Part shown: positions 19,401 to 25,816 of the stretch, piece by piece
Numbering within the stretch: the stretch's first letter is position 1
Layout: every line of letters begins with the position of its first letter
Virus record (IMG/VR): IMGVR_UViG_3300025276_000059
Location: 1 to 45,739 of that record
Length of the DNA: 45,739 nt
Strand: one strand, 5' to 3'
Origin: a virus
The notes under the pieces: model-generated
Database searches by the model: none
Seen by the model: only the letters and a program-made list of their open reading frames with translations
What the model was told of the DNA's origin: nothing
Program-made: the position numbers and the translations under genes

Positions 19401-21991
19401 GTGTTATTCAAATTGATACTAATTTTGATGCACGAGGTAAAGAAAGACCTAAGCATACTTTAGATTTCACAAAAGAAAAAGCCGAGGGTTCTATTAGGGC
19501 ATTAAAAATGTCCATGGGTACTGAAGTAGTAGAAGACTTAGAGAGAAGAGCTGACTTATACTTTAATGCAATGCGGGAACTTTTTGCTGAAGCATATGAA
19601 GAAGGCTTGACTAGTAAAGAAGCATACGATTTGCTTAAAAACGACAACTATTCTCCTCGTAAGTTTTTAAACTTTGTGTTAAGCCCTAAAGATGGAAGTT
19701 TTAAAGACTCAGACAGTAGTAGTAAAGACTTTGTTCAAGTAATAGAATTTGGCTCTGAAGAGTCTCAAGTTATGGACTCTAGATATTTACTACAGGTACA
19801 TACTAGAAACACACAGAATAAAATCTTCTACAATAGAATGGTCTTTAGTCTTGCCGAACAAATTGAAGGAAAGGATTTAGATTGGATTATGCCTTCTAAT
19901 ACAAAAGATGTAGAGGTTGGTGAGCCTATTGATTTATCGGAACCAGGCGAGGAGTCCTTTATGTATCAAAAGACACAAGAAGAAGTTACTAAGCCTGACA
20001 AGGGATACAAAAACCTATACTATTTCCAAGGCGGGGTATTAAAAGCCTTACAAATAAAAGAAGAGTATTACAGCGAACTACTAGATCTTGAGGTGTTAGC
20101 TAAAAACGACAGTAATTTTTGGGGCCCAGTAGAAAAAACTTTAGGAGCTTTAAACTCTGTTCTTAGATTTAACGCTACAGGTGCAGGTAACCCATTGTTC
20201 TTTATGAAGGATTTCTTCCGTAACTGGTTGTATGCTATCTTCAAGAGTGATGTATATGGTCGGACGACTTTTACTTTTTCCTCAATGATGATGATGAAAG
20301 ATTTGTATTCATCTACTAAAGATAAGGTTCTTGGTCGTCAAGACTATATTGACCTTGCAAAACATGGAGGGTTGATGGATTTTCTTTCCATAGAGTCATC
20401 TCCATTTAAAAACTTAACGTATCGCAAAAGCGATACAATGGGGTACGTTAAAAGAGGAATACAAAAAACAACAACTGGCCTTACTTATTTAAGTGAAACA
20501 ACAGAGGTTGCATTCCGTATAGCTATTTATAAGCGTGATTTAAAGCAAAGAATACAAGATTATATAGCCAAAGAAGGACATGAGCCTATTCAAGATGAAC
20601 TTGAGGCATTAAAGTTTGCTTCGGCAAGAGCTTCACGCGAAATTTTAGATTTTTCACAAGGTGGTTTAGCTTCTAAGACATTAGATAAAACATTAACGCC
20701 TTACTTAAACGTAGCTATCCAGGGGACAAGAGGGATCTTGCAAACAATGCGTAACGACCCAAGTAAGTTCATGAGATATACTGCTGAGCTAGGTACAGTA
20801 GCTGCGGCAATCACATATCTAAGATTATCTGTTGATGATGATGATGATGATGATAACATTGGCGAATACGATAAGCGTAAAAACTTTATATTTTGGACGG
20901 GAGAAAGAGGCGAAGACAATAAAAGAGAATATGTTCGTATACCAAAAGCCGAACAGACTGCTGGCTTCTTACGCGTATTTGAAATTGCGATTGAGAAAAA
21001 ACTGAAGGGTGAAAAACAACTTCAAAAGTTAATAGATATCTACGTAGATAATAACGGAAGAGAGCCGTCTGAATCTGAAATCAAAGAAATGAAAGAATCA
21101 CTTCCTAGTGCTTTTGAAAACTGGAAAGCAGAAGACTGGAAGGCATTGGGTGAGGCGTTTAGCATGTTTGTACCGGTGTCTGACGTTGGTTCTTTTATGC
21201 CCGCATGGGGTCAATCATTAATGGCTTATGCTGGCAACTATGATTGGTTTAGAAAAGAAGTTGTAACATATGAGATAGATGATTTGTTGCCAAAAGATGA
21301 AGGTGTAGGTAATGAACGTGTAGAGTATTTCTATAAAGCTTTAGGCAGTGCTATGAATGCTTCTCCTATACGTATGAAAGCAGCAGTAGAGAAAATGACT
21401 ACAACCCCAGCAAACTCTATCGTTGTATCACTTGCTTATGGTATTGCAGATGCATTAGCGTATGGCACAGTAGATTTAGGCGATGAAATAAAAGCTAAGT
21501 CCAAAAAATCTTCAGCATATCAGCTCATTAAAGCATTAAATCCTAAAGAAAGATTTATTAGAGAGTCTAACCCTGAACTCAAAAATTATCAATACGACCC
21601 GATTGCTGAGGAGATGATAAAGGAACAGGGTTCTCAAATAAAAATGCTTAAACTCAATACTGAAAAGTATTCAGATGCTCTTATAAATAAAGAAATCACT
21701 ATTAAAGAGGTTGTTTCCAAGGTAAAAGAGTTAACTAATGAGCCAGATTTAATAAAACTAACTGTTAGATGGGTTCAAAAAACTGCTATAAGACGTGCTT
21801 TAGGAATCGGATCAACACATTGGGATGTATACTCCGCACGCACCGCTAAAATACAGGCGTACTATTTAGTGAAACACTTTGGTGACGAAGAAAGCATTAG
21901 AGAAGAAGTAGGTAGAATGAATAAGGCAATTGGATTTAGACCTGCTATGGGACTAAAACAAAAAGTAGATGAACTATTAAAAAAGAAATAA
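13478..21991 (+). CDS. Giant polyvalent virion protein: metallopeptidase-, methyltransferase-like and LPD38-like regions
   Basis: The 2837-residue protein starts at the ATG; an upstream in-frame TTG lies inside the promoter and is unlikely. Regions: hydrophobic Gly/Ala stretches at about 326-355 and 478-505; a zinc metallopeptidase signature HEVGH at 771-775 with EEFFAE near 825 as possible third ligand; a class I methyltransferase-like part with D1409 before GGLG (1412-1415) and NAVLNVIP (1521-1528) before a Gly-rich strand; and a C-terminal region (about 2220-2590) like large polyvalent protein domain 38. Seven Asp in a row occur near 2453, encoded by seven GAT codons. Such proteins are thought to enter the host with the DNA and act early against host systems. 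Activities are inferred from motifs. Confidence 0.8.
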   Translation: MNDKYEEMMAQAVKGGFSLERFQEVLTEYNFSEELIGTLSEAYSLKKKGNTTSESQVAEGSMDSTSSSVDADSSLDALSGDTYLEGSPILFRQGQGVDESKSNARVNQLAQIPDFNFEYYNNASSAEKEKYVKEVSNNKDLNIDIVRERKEQLEVFNNKVNSAITPGQKLALGLKAEELNKEYTDLTGDKENIIDSDGIVDEVSSTRLNQDYRRVSYEIYDDVTDRAKEMANESGTPVYISAMAQSIVNQSTGLFYTLQDVIQDDNSRLDQDFRTLRYDQQIESLANLYKLGVDEDRLQTSATEDLFKVDENGNLNVGDGLKKIGLGVAQTIPQIAFTIVAPEVALPIMGLASGTSTWVDVRDRADLNTAQKVSLSVIAGAAEYAFERIGIGEITKARKALGLIDDIPKSTRLLRAKDWITENHKVAGAFVNSRVGGALGSATAEGLEELGVSITNQTAAFAIAGDEYNGYEIADSFLIGFAAGGGTATVPAVLAGGYSALGSSPFLKDRVKIINDIKKYKELAANPNLSKAERKELELELERSNLELKELVNRDEKFYSSMNEQDQVDLLSLNQKIRSKIDLHSKMQSQEGKDKIMKEVQGLLKDKQSIEKSYGDPFSVVQNEDGTVQRKPYKDRKRAEKINSMLNELGIGQVEETDETLEDSTVEFTEETDLDMIVNDFLGDITDSQLEKYGTSRTEITQALKETRNMFSALQSINPDTKIFIHKTPKAFESATGESALDASGLFLPRESNKNEIHLFGPALAAGTAIHEVGHEIAGQLGGGFIQEFMKGMSTAIQGDSFLSERYGSFLKSYAEAGADLSEIQEEFFAEFLQDLARGNVSVEIEKSLLNKLRGLINKYTNSNLSITDSRSTLIEAVGRMGEKIARGEDILDEALLATVSLDDGTGVAVVNANESDVVNKKKKRQIITSDDVETYSFKDVIDRVNGRVLIITSDNTGVGNVDGDELYGGLLYSFLPENVRDGVGFASVDKKSVSSIMNFVEAVGPEGQDVAVFVMQQSPGAMLGNYYGMKYFLSAVSKSVPKEQTREVLDNLKSAIVGKKDVIEALKSDLPIVKNIPESQRDNIDWTQYGNWKGRTAQEKQASEKVYNDFVEMIDSVEELSPEVISALIDVTSFKFRKALMEFLIPSGYGKVEGSVEFKAPYASEKAPLIKKILAESGYSQADFFMKYSQPEFAQPEELISQLKEGKEADWGYTYSGFITNKNLESGEKFQENSGVVHPQFNAKIPSSENFLLDSGYQIDNKFKGVLNYRDSNKDPNYIRVSIAGSMFMGSRGKKSQASVVTLANSLLGGEKEGLTTQSVIKSTAKKRMRVNENKVEPSNEGTWIRSRDFDSVMNEFPDLYKESIDEEAEASGTGNETQVTTNNGTYQKMINYFKGIDKNFKSKTFADINGGLGTSNQLKYENDIDNYQVIEPFYDRKRFPVYSMTMEDANKAIKLLGLNETDKPHGELNKYVKKNEENFTRFETLVKKGKLPSSKLAPDYVEQNGYDIPSESIDYAMSNAVLNVIPGDIRQDVTLNFGRALKVGGVGVLSTRGKDVATNKTNQSLSKDPLEFYVASKYTYQKGFTPSELQAYVQDVLGPDFEVEKYSKLSGPAVVVKRIDNAQDLESKFVFQNKEKQKAKKRLNTSNMGFVSNSVGSYVQSSLKKQGYVVDVPYKNPADKSIYTYIYARKGSQDRLVIALRVSDHPQRESGSIYMSEAFRKPTVGDPFFKQFKGDAKFDAPNNVMIFNMYDSNSYSLVMNKLEQEGLVPKGSRNLLLSRKAVLEGFIEAFAALPEKGREKAFENMIYDLGFDRATAKEFTKQVSNESSKEVSTSVGFGRNVMANIFQATKKNDSVLLDKFFGDIEASLLAGQDLQDVMDKYLVDIKKGASKEEISVRMAKTLRNLEKQFIDRQSNVKRLINEANMEAVEDLLVTRAGAGAWSKIQFNKFEKEIYSGLSNQQLEGLDKLIFAMRVIQIDTNFDARGKERPKHTLDFTKEKAEGSIRALKMSMGTEVVEDLERRADLYFNAMRELFAEAYEEGLTSKEAYDLLKNDNYSPRKFLNFVLSPKDGSFKDSDSSSKDFVQVIEFGSEESQVMDSRYLLQVHTRNTQNKIFYNRMVFSLAEQIEGKDLDWIMPSNTKDVEVGEPIDLSEPGEESFMYQKTQEEVTKPDKGYKNLYYFQGGVLKALQIKEEYYSELLDLEVLAKNDSNFWGPVEKTLGALNSVLRFNATGAGNPLFFMKDFFRNWLYAIFKSDVYGRTTFTFSSMMMMKDLYSSTKDKVLGRQDYIDLAKHGGLMDFLSIESSPFKNLTYRKSDTMGYVKRGIQKTTTGLTYLSETTEVAFRIAIYKRDLKQRIQDYIAKEGHEPIQDELEALKFASARASREILDFSQGGLASKTLDKTLTPYLNVAIQGTRGILQTMRNDPSKFMRYTAELGTVAAAITYLRLSVDDDDDDDNIGEYDKRKNFIFWTGERGEDNKREYVRIPKAEQTAGFLRVFEIAIEKKLKGEKQLQKLIDIYVDNNGREPSESEIKEMKESLPSAFENWKAEDWKALGEAFSMFVPVSDVGSFMPAWGQSLMAYAGNYDWFRKEVVTYEIDDLLPKDEGVGNERVEYFYKALGSAMNASPIRMKAAVEKMTTTPANSIVVSLAYGIADALAYGTVDLGDEIKAKSKKSSAYQLIKALNPKERFIRESNPELKNYQYDPIAEEMIKEQGSQIKMLKLNTEKYSDALINKEITIKEVVSKVKELTNEPDLIKLTVRWVQKTAIRRALGIGSTHWDVYSARTAKIQAYYLVKHFGDEESIREEVGRMNKAIGFRPAMGLKQKVDELLKKK

Positions 21992-21993
21992 TT

Positions 21994-22218
21994 ATGAAAA
22001 AGTTTGTGCAGATTTTTAAAGACGACAACGATTGGAATGAGAAAACGATTATAGGTTTCTTGTCCTTCGCTGTGATGGTGATTGTGATGCTTGCTGATGT
22101 TGTTAGCGGAGCTTGCGGAAAAGACTTAGTGATTAATGAATTCACTTATAATTCTTTTGTAATCGTAAGCCTTGGTGCATTCGGGATAGCAGGAATTGAA
22201 AAATTCGCTAAGAAATAA
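21994..22218 (+). CDS. Putative holin (two membrane segments)
   Basis: The 74-residue protein has a charged N-terminus and two hydrophobic segments (about 20-38 and 54-70) separated by a short polar loop with VINEFTYNSF. Small proteins of this kind occur before lysis genes in Bacteroidota phages. It lies two bases after the giant gene and its TAA overlaps the next ATG, starting a compact lysis cassette. A holin would open the inner membrane to release or activate the lysis enzyme. Family assignment is by topology and position. Confidence 0.7.
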   Translation: MKKFVQIFKDDNDWNEKTIIGFLSFAVMVIVMLADVVSGACGKDLVINEFTYNSFVIVSLGAFGIAGIEKFAKK

Positions 22219-22691
22219 TGGAGCTAGAGGTACTAAGATTTAGCAGTCAGTTGGACTCAACTAATGGCTTGTTATTTGATATCACAAAAGGGAAAAGAGA
22301 TTTCTTGTGTTACACCCTTGAAGACGAATACAGGGACGATAAGGTAATGGGGGAGACAAGAGTCCCTTCGGGTTCTTATAAGGTCACGTTACGCACCACA
22401 GGCGGGTTTAATAGCAGATATGAAAAGAAGTATGGTGAGATGCACAAAGGAATGCTATGGGTTCGTGATGTCCCTAATTTTGAGTATATCCTTATTCACA
22501 CTGGTAATACTGACGAACATACTGCTGGGTGCTTACTTCTTGGTGATAGTCAACAAGCGAATTTTGGCACTAGCGATGGTTTCGTTGGTTCGTCTGCTAA
22601 GGCTTATAAAAGAGTGTATCCTGCGATTGCTAAAGCTCTTGTTGAAGGGGAAGAGGTAACTATTACTTACGTAGATTTTGATGATGTATAA
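22218..22691 (+). CDS. DUF5675 family protein, putative lysis enzyme
   Basis: The 157-residue protein matches the DUF5675 pattern: YTLEDEYRDDKV near 32-43, RVPSGSYKV near 48-56, and a C-terminal core with His94 in ILIHTGN and Cys105 in TAGCLLLG. The spaced His and Cys resemble the catalytic pair of L,D-transpeptidase-type enzymes, which suggests action on peptidoglycan cross-links, but activity of this family is not established to my knowledge. Lying between a holin candidate and a spanin, it takes the place where an endolysin would be expected. No signal peptide is present. Confidence 0.75.
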   Translation: MELEVLRFSSQLDSTNGLLFDITKGKRDFLCYTLEDEYRDDKVMGETRVPSGSYKVTLRTTGGFNSRYEKKYGEMHKGMLWVRDVPNFEYILIHTGNTDEHTAGCLLLGDSQQANFGTSDGFVGSSAKAYKRVYPAIAKALVEGEEVTITYVDFDDV

Positions 22692-23118
22692 ATGGAAAAG
22701 ATTAAACCTGTTGGCAGTGTTGATAGTGAGCGTGTTATTAAGCTCTTGCAGCGCGACATGGCATCTAGAGAGAGCAGTAAAGAAGAACCCCCTAATACTG
22801 GAAAAAGACACGCTGGTTGTGATGGACACGGTTGTCAGCCCACCTGTGGCTATCACGGATACTGTGATTTTGAAGCAACGCGATACTATAACACTGATAA
22901 AGGACAGGCTGAGAGTGCAGATAAGAAGAATCAACGACACGATTACTATAGACGCAGTATGCGACTCTGACACTATCATAAGAACTATTGAAGTTCCTTA
23001 CGACAAGCTTATATATATAGAAAGAGAATCTTTACTTGATAAGATTAAGTCTTATGCTATATACATAGGGTTAGGTTTTATAGCCTTCAAGATTATCATG
23101 AGGCAGTTTGATAGATAA
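22681..23118 (+). CDS. Unimolecular spanin candidate (lipoprotein with C-terminal membrane segment)
   Basis: The 145-residue protein has a hydrophobic signal ending in LLSSC (Cys23), a lipoprotein lipobox, then a Thr/Ile/Asp-rich middle, and a C-terminal membrane segment (about 124-140). Outer-membrane lipid anchor plus inner-membrane helix in one chain is the layout of u-spanins such as T1 gp11, which fuse the two membranes at the end of lysis. Two ATG codons (22681, 22684) are possible starts. It overlaps the end of the DUF5675 gene by 11 bases and is last in the late block. Another frame is open across 22692-22970 but looks like a shadow. Confidence 0.75.
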   Translation: MMYKWKRLNLLAVLIVSVLLSSCSATWHLERAVKKNPLILEKDTLVVMDTVVSPPVAITDTVILKQRDTITLIKDRLRVQIRRINDTITIDAVCDSDTIIRTIEVPYDKLIYIERESLLDKIKSYAIYIGLGFIAFKIIMRQFDR

Positions 23119-23121
23119 AAA

Positions 23122-23150
23122 AAGGAGGCAATATCGCTACGCCTCCTCTT
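23122..23150. terminator. Bidirectional terminator between converging blocks
   Basis: GGAGGC (23124-23129) pairs with GCCTCC (23141-23146). A-rich sequence lies on the left and T-rich on the right, so it can stop the rightward late transcript and, less ideally, the leftward early transcript. Confidence 0.75.
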
Positions 23151-23189
23151 TAACCAAACCAATGTCCTATGTGAACATATCAAATGTAA

Positions 23190-23396
23190 CTATTTTTCTT
23201 CAATTGCAGAGTTAATTAAAGAAAGTTCTGTTCTTATTTCTTTTACTGCTTTTTGAATTCTAGATTTAATCCACTCAGCATCATCTTGCTTGGGGATTCC
23301 CTTGCTATCATGCAGGTCTTCGTAAAGCTCAACAAGTGTGTCTTGTGATCTTGAACATGCAAGGTGATATAGAGCTGATAAGCTATGTAATTCCAT
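23190..23396 (-). CDS. Small helical protein, unknown function
   Basis: The 68-residue protein is predicted to be helical with mixed charge (segment AEWIKSRIQKAVKEIRTEL). It is the last gene of the leftward early block, 22 bases after the RusA-like gene and 40 bases before the shared terminator. No family recognised. An overlapping frame starting at 23443 looks like a shadow. Confidence 0.6.
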   Translation of the reverse strand: MELHSLSALYHLACSRSQDTLVELYEDLHDSKGIPKQDDAEWIKSRIQKAVKEIRTELSLINSAIEEK

Positions 23397-23418
23397 TTGT
23401 CGTTAATATACAAAAATA

Positions 23419-23787
23419 CTAAACGATACGATACCCAAAACATTTTATTTTAACAATATATGTGTTCTTTTCAATGGTGCTATCGTAGGCAATCACAACC
23501 TTATCATAATACTTAGGGCTGTCATCTACAACTATCCCTTCAGAAACTAAAGTATCTGCTAAAAATTTTGATACAAGAATACCATTGTCAATATCCATCC
23601 TACTGTTGTAAGTAATGAAAAACTGAAAACTATCGCACTTAAAATCATCCAACTTCTCAAGCTGTTTGATACATTCCTTCTTATAATCATCTTTATATTT
23701 TTTACGTACCGCCCAATGCTTACCAGCATAAATCATGTTTAAACTCGGAGGCTTAGGCAATACTAATTCAACTTCTGTATATTCCAT
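23419..23787 (-). CDS. rusA: RusA-like Holliday junction resolvase
   Basis: The 122-residue protein shows the RusA pattern: PKPPSLNMIYAGKHW at 11-25, RMDIDN at 63-68 with acidic residues D65 and D67, K74, and VVDD at 86-89. In RusA the equivalent Asp residues bind Mg2+ and cut Holliday junctions symmetrically. It would resolve branched DNA made by the annealing protein and exonuclease encoded upstream, before packaging. Length fits the family (about 120). Its ATG overlaps the stop of the primase-helicase gene by one base. Confidence 0.85.
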   Translation of the reverse strand: MEYTEVELVLPKPPSLNMIYAGKHWAVRKKYKDDYKKECIKQLEKLDDFKCDSFQFFITYNSRMDIDNGILVSKFLADTLVSEGIVVDDSPKYYDKVVIAYDSTIEKNTYIVKIKCFGYRIV

Positions 23788-25613
23788 TAAAAAGAGGTGT
23801 CAAGGGTTATTCCTTGGGTTAAATCATAAGGTATTTGAGACTGCTTAATATCACTAAAATTCATAGGGTCAAACATACTACCTCCTTGAGATGGCCTAAA
23901 GAATGTTCTAGGTGAGTTCATTTCAAAGGTGAGCGGTTCATATATAGGAGTTGGATTTGACCCCGTTTCTGTCTCCCTAATCTTACGTACATGTAGCTGT
24001 GTAGTCCTACGTATAGCAGGATCTTCATGCTGAATTACTCTATGTATGCTAAGAAAATCATCGCTGCGGTTCACGAAAAGTCCCCCTCCTTCTGTATCTT
24101 CTGCAAATGGGGGTGAGCTATACCCATCCCTATCCTTACGTCTTTGAGCCTCTGTAACAGCGTGGGTGTTTAAATACAACGCAATGTTTGATGAAGTAGC
24201 GTAAGTTAAGAATTCAGAAGCCGCTTCGTAGTGGTATTGATGTACTCCTTTAGCTTGAGAGGTTAGGTCTACTCTTAATGAGTTGTAGGGATCAACAAAA
24301 AAACCATCAATGTGTTGTTGCTTTCTAATTTTCTCGCAATAAACTATTAAATCAAAGTAAGAAAGAATCTTATTATTGTTAATGAATACAAAGTGATCGT
24401 TAACCCATTCAAAAGCCATCTTACGTACCTCGTAAGACATACGATTCACTTCTTCATCCATGAGAAATTGCATTAGCTTGATTTTAACACTAGCGGTTCT
24501 ATTTTCGCTGGTGTATATAAGCCATTTCCAACCATGTAATCTAGAAGAGGTGACTAATAAAAATAATAGGAACGTTGTCTTTCCTACGTTTGAGTGTCCG
24601 TTGATGATTGTAAAGTTTTTCTTGAACCTCCAATGTTTGTCTACGTACTCATTACCTGTTGTAAGTCCTAGTTGTATTTTCCCCTCGGCAAAATTATTTA
24701 TCCATTGAAAGTCGCTATCATCTGAGGATAAGAAAGACATGTCCCCGCCAAGTAGTTTAAGCTCTCTAGTGATTTTATCTTCTTCCTGGATTGTCTCACG
24801 GATAGGAATGTTCTTCCCATACTCTAACCCATCACGAATCGTCATGCGTGCATGAAACTCACTATCAATCTCTCTCTTAGATATCTCATCCCATAAAACA
24901 TGGACTGCTGTATCTTCAATCATACGACCCGCAGATATATATCCCCCTGCTAGACGTGCAGCCTTTAAAAGTGTAGCATGTTTATCACCTTCCTCCGCAT
25001 TACGAATCATGTTTGCTAAGATCGCTACCTTGTTGTAGTCTGTCTCAAATGTTTGCTTTACTTCTTGAGGCGCATCAGATGCACGTTCTGTTATAAAAGC
25101 AGTAAAGGTTTTTGAATTCTCGTTAAGGTATAGTTCAGAATCGTAAGACTCAAAACAAGCACGAGACTCATTGATACCTGAAGGGTCAACCTCAAGGTTA
25201 TACTGCTTTTCAAAGTAAGTTGTTAAGCCACGAAACTGATCTCTATGACGCTCATGAAACTTAATCTTAACCAAGGCTTTCAAACCATCACCACTAGGGG
25301 ATATCCAACAAGCATACACGTGGTCATCTTGCGATATAATAGGTTTTGTTTTCTCTACGTCTAGGTGGTCAAAATCAAGAACTATTAACCCGCTATGTTC
25401 ATGTAGGGACTCATCCTTACGCTCGGTAAACATACCCGACCATAATACGATAGGTAGTTCTGTCTTCTTAGACTTATCTCCCGCACGTACTTGCTCAACT
25501 AATTGTTGGCTCTTCCCAGAACGTATACGGCTTATTGCCTGGAGCGGGTTGAGGTAATGAGGTTCGTCCTTTTTGTAGACTGTTTGGTAAATCGTTACTT
25601 GTTTCATAGACAT
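23787..25613 (-). CDS. Primase-helicase fusion (VirE_N/BT4734-like primase plus DnaB-type ATPase)
   Basis: The 608-residue protein has two modules. The N-terminal module matches the VirE_N/BT4734-like domain: IVLDFDHLD (D80, D82), SPSGDGLKALVKI from 105, and DPSGINESRACFESYD near 143-158. The paired Asp residues fit an archaeo-eukaryotic-type primase metal site (inference). After a helical linker (KHATLLKAARLAGGYISAG, about 211-229), a RecA-fold helicase carries Walker A GHSNVGKTT at 339-347 and a Walker B Asp near D441. It would prime and unwind phage DNA for the host polymerase. The second Met (25607) is an equally good start. It overlaps the DUF3310 gene by 119 bases. Confidence 0.85.
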   Translation of the reverse strand: MSMKQVTIYQTVYKKDEPHYLNPLQAISRIRSGKSQQLVEQVRAGDKSKKTELPIVLWSGMFTERKDESLHEHSGLIVLDFDHLDVEKTKPIISQDDHVYACWISPSGDGLKALVKIKFHERHRDQFRGLTTYFEKQYNLEVDPSGINESRACFESYDSELYLNENSKTFTAFITERASDAPQEVKQTFETDYNKVAILANMIRNAEEGDKHATLLKAARLAGGYISAGRMIEDTAVHVLWDEISKREIDSEFHARMTIRDGLEYGKNIPIRETIQEEDKITRELKLLGGDMSFLSSDDSDFQWINNFAEGKIQLGLTTGNEYVDKHWRFKKNFTIINGHSNVGKTTFLLFLLVTSSRLHGWKWLIYTSENRTASVKIKLMQFLMDEEVNRMSYEVRKMAFEWVNDHFVFINNNKILSYFDLIVYCEKIRKQQHIDGFFVDPYNSLRVDLTSQAKGVHQYHYEAASEFLTYATSSNIALYLNTHAVTEAQRRKDRDGYSSPPFAEDTEGGGLFVNRSDDFLSIHRVIQHEDPAIRRTTQLHVRKIRETETGSNPTPIYEPLTFEMNSPRTFFRPSQGGSMFDPMNFSDIKQSQIPYDLTQGITLDTSF

Positions 25614-25815
25614 TGTTGGTTGTTTGGTGTTTTAACTCTCTTTGAAGATGCACAATAGCTTTTTCTATATCTTGAGTTATGGGGTTGTTTGGTTTTTTCC
25701 CCGCCCTCATTAGATAAGTCAAAGCCGTTCCAATATTATAATTATCCTCTGAGAAATCCAAGACAACATCCATTGCCTCAATATTCTTGTACTTTCCTTG
25801 ATAATAATCTGGCAT
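25495..25815 (-). CDS. DUF3310 family protein
   Basis: The 106-residue protein has a DUF3310-like core at residues 1-62: YQGKYKNIEAMDVVLDF, YNIGTALTYLMRAGKK, then QDIEKAIVHLQREL. Such proteins are frequent in phage replication regions; their biochemical role is not established to my knowledge. The last 40 residues are Pro-rich, unlike the core, and are encoded by the same DNA as the primase N-terminus in another frame. It starts two bases after the methyltransferase gene. Confidence 0.75.
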   Translation of the reverse strand: MPDYYQGKYKNIEAMDVVLDFSEDNYNIGTALTYLMRAGKKPNNPITQDIEKAIVHLQRELKHQTTNNVYETSNDLPNSLQKGRTSLPQPAPGNKPYTFWEEPTIS

Positions 25816-25816
25816 C

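Noticed and set aside
20834-20854. Assembly artefact at the GAT repeat
   Set aside because: The repeat is in frame and flanked by normal coding sequence, so a true low-complexity stretch is simpler.
22692-22970. 92-codon Cys-rich frame starting right after the DUF5675 stop
   Set aside because: The overlapping frame has a clear lipobox and a C-terminal membrane segment, fitting a spanin. This frame has no signal, membrane helix or known motif. An embedded two-frame spanin pair is possible but not supported.
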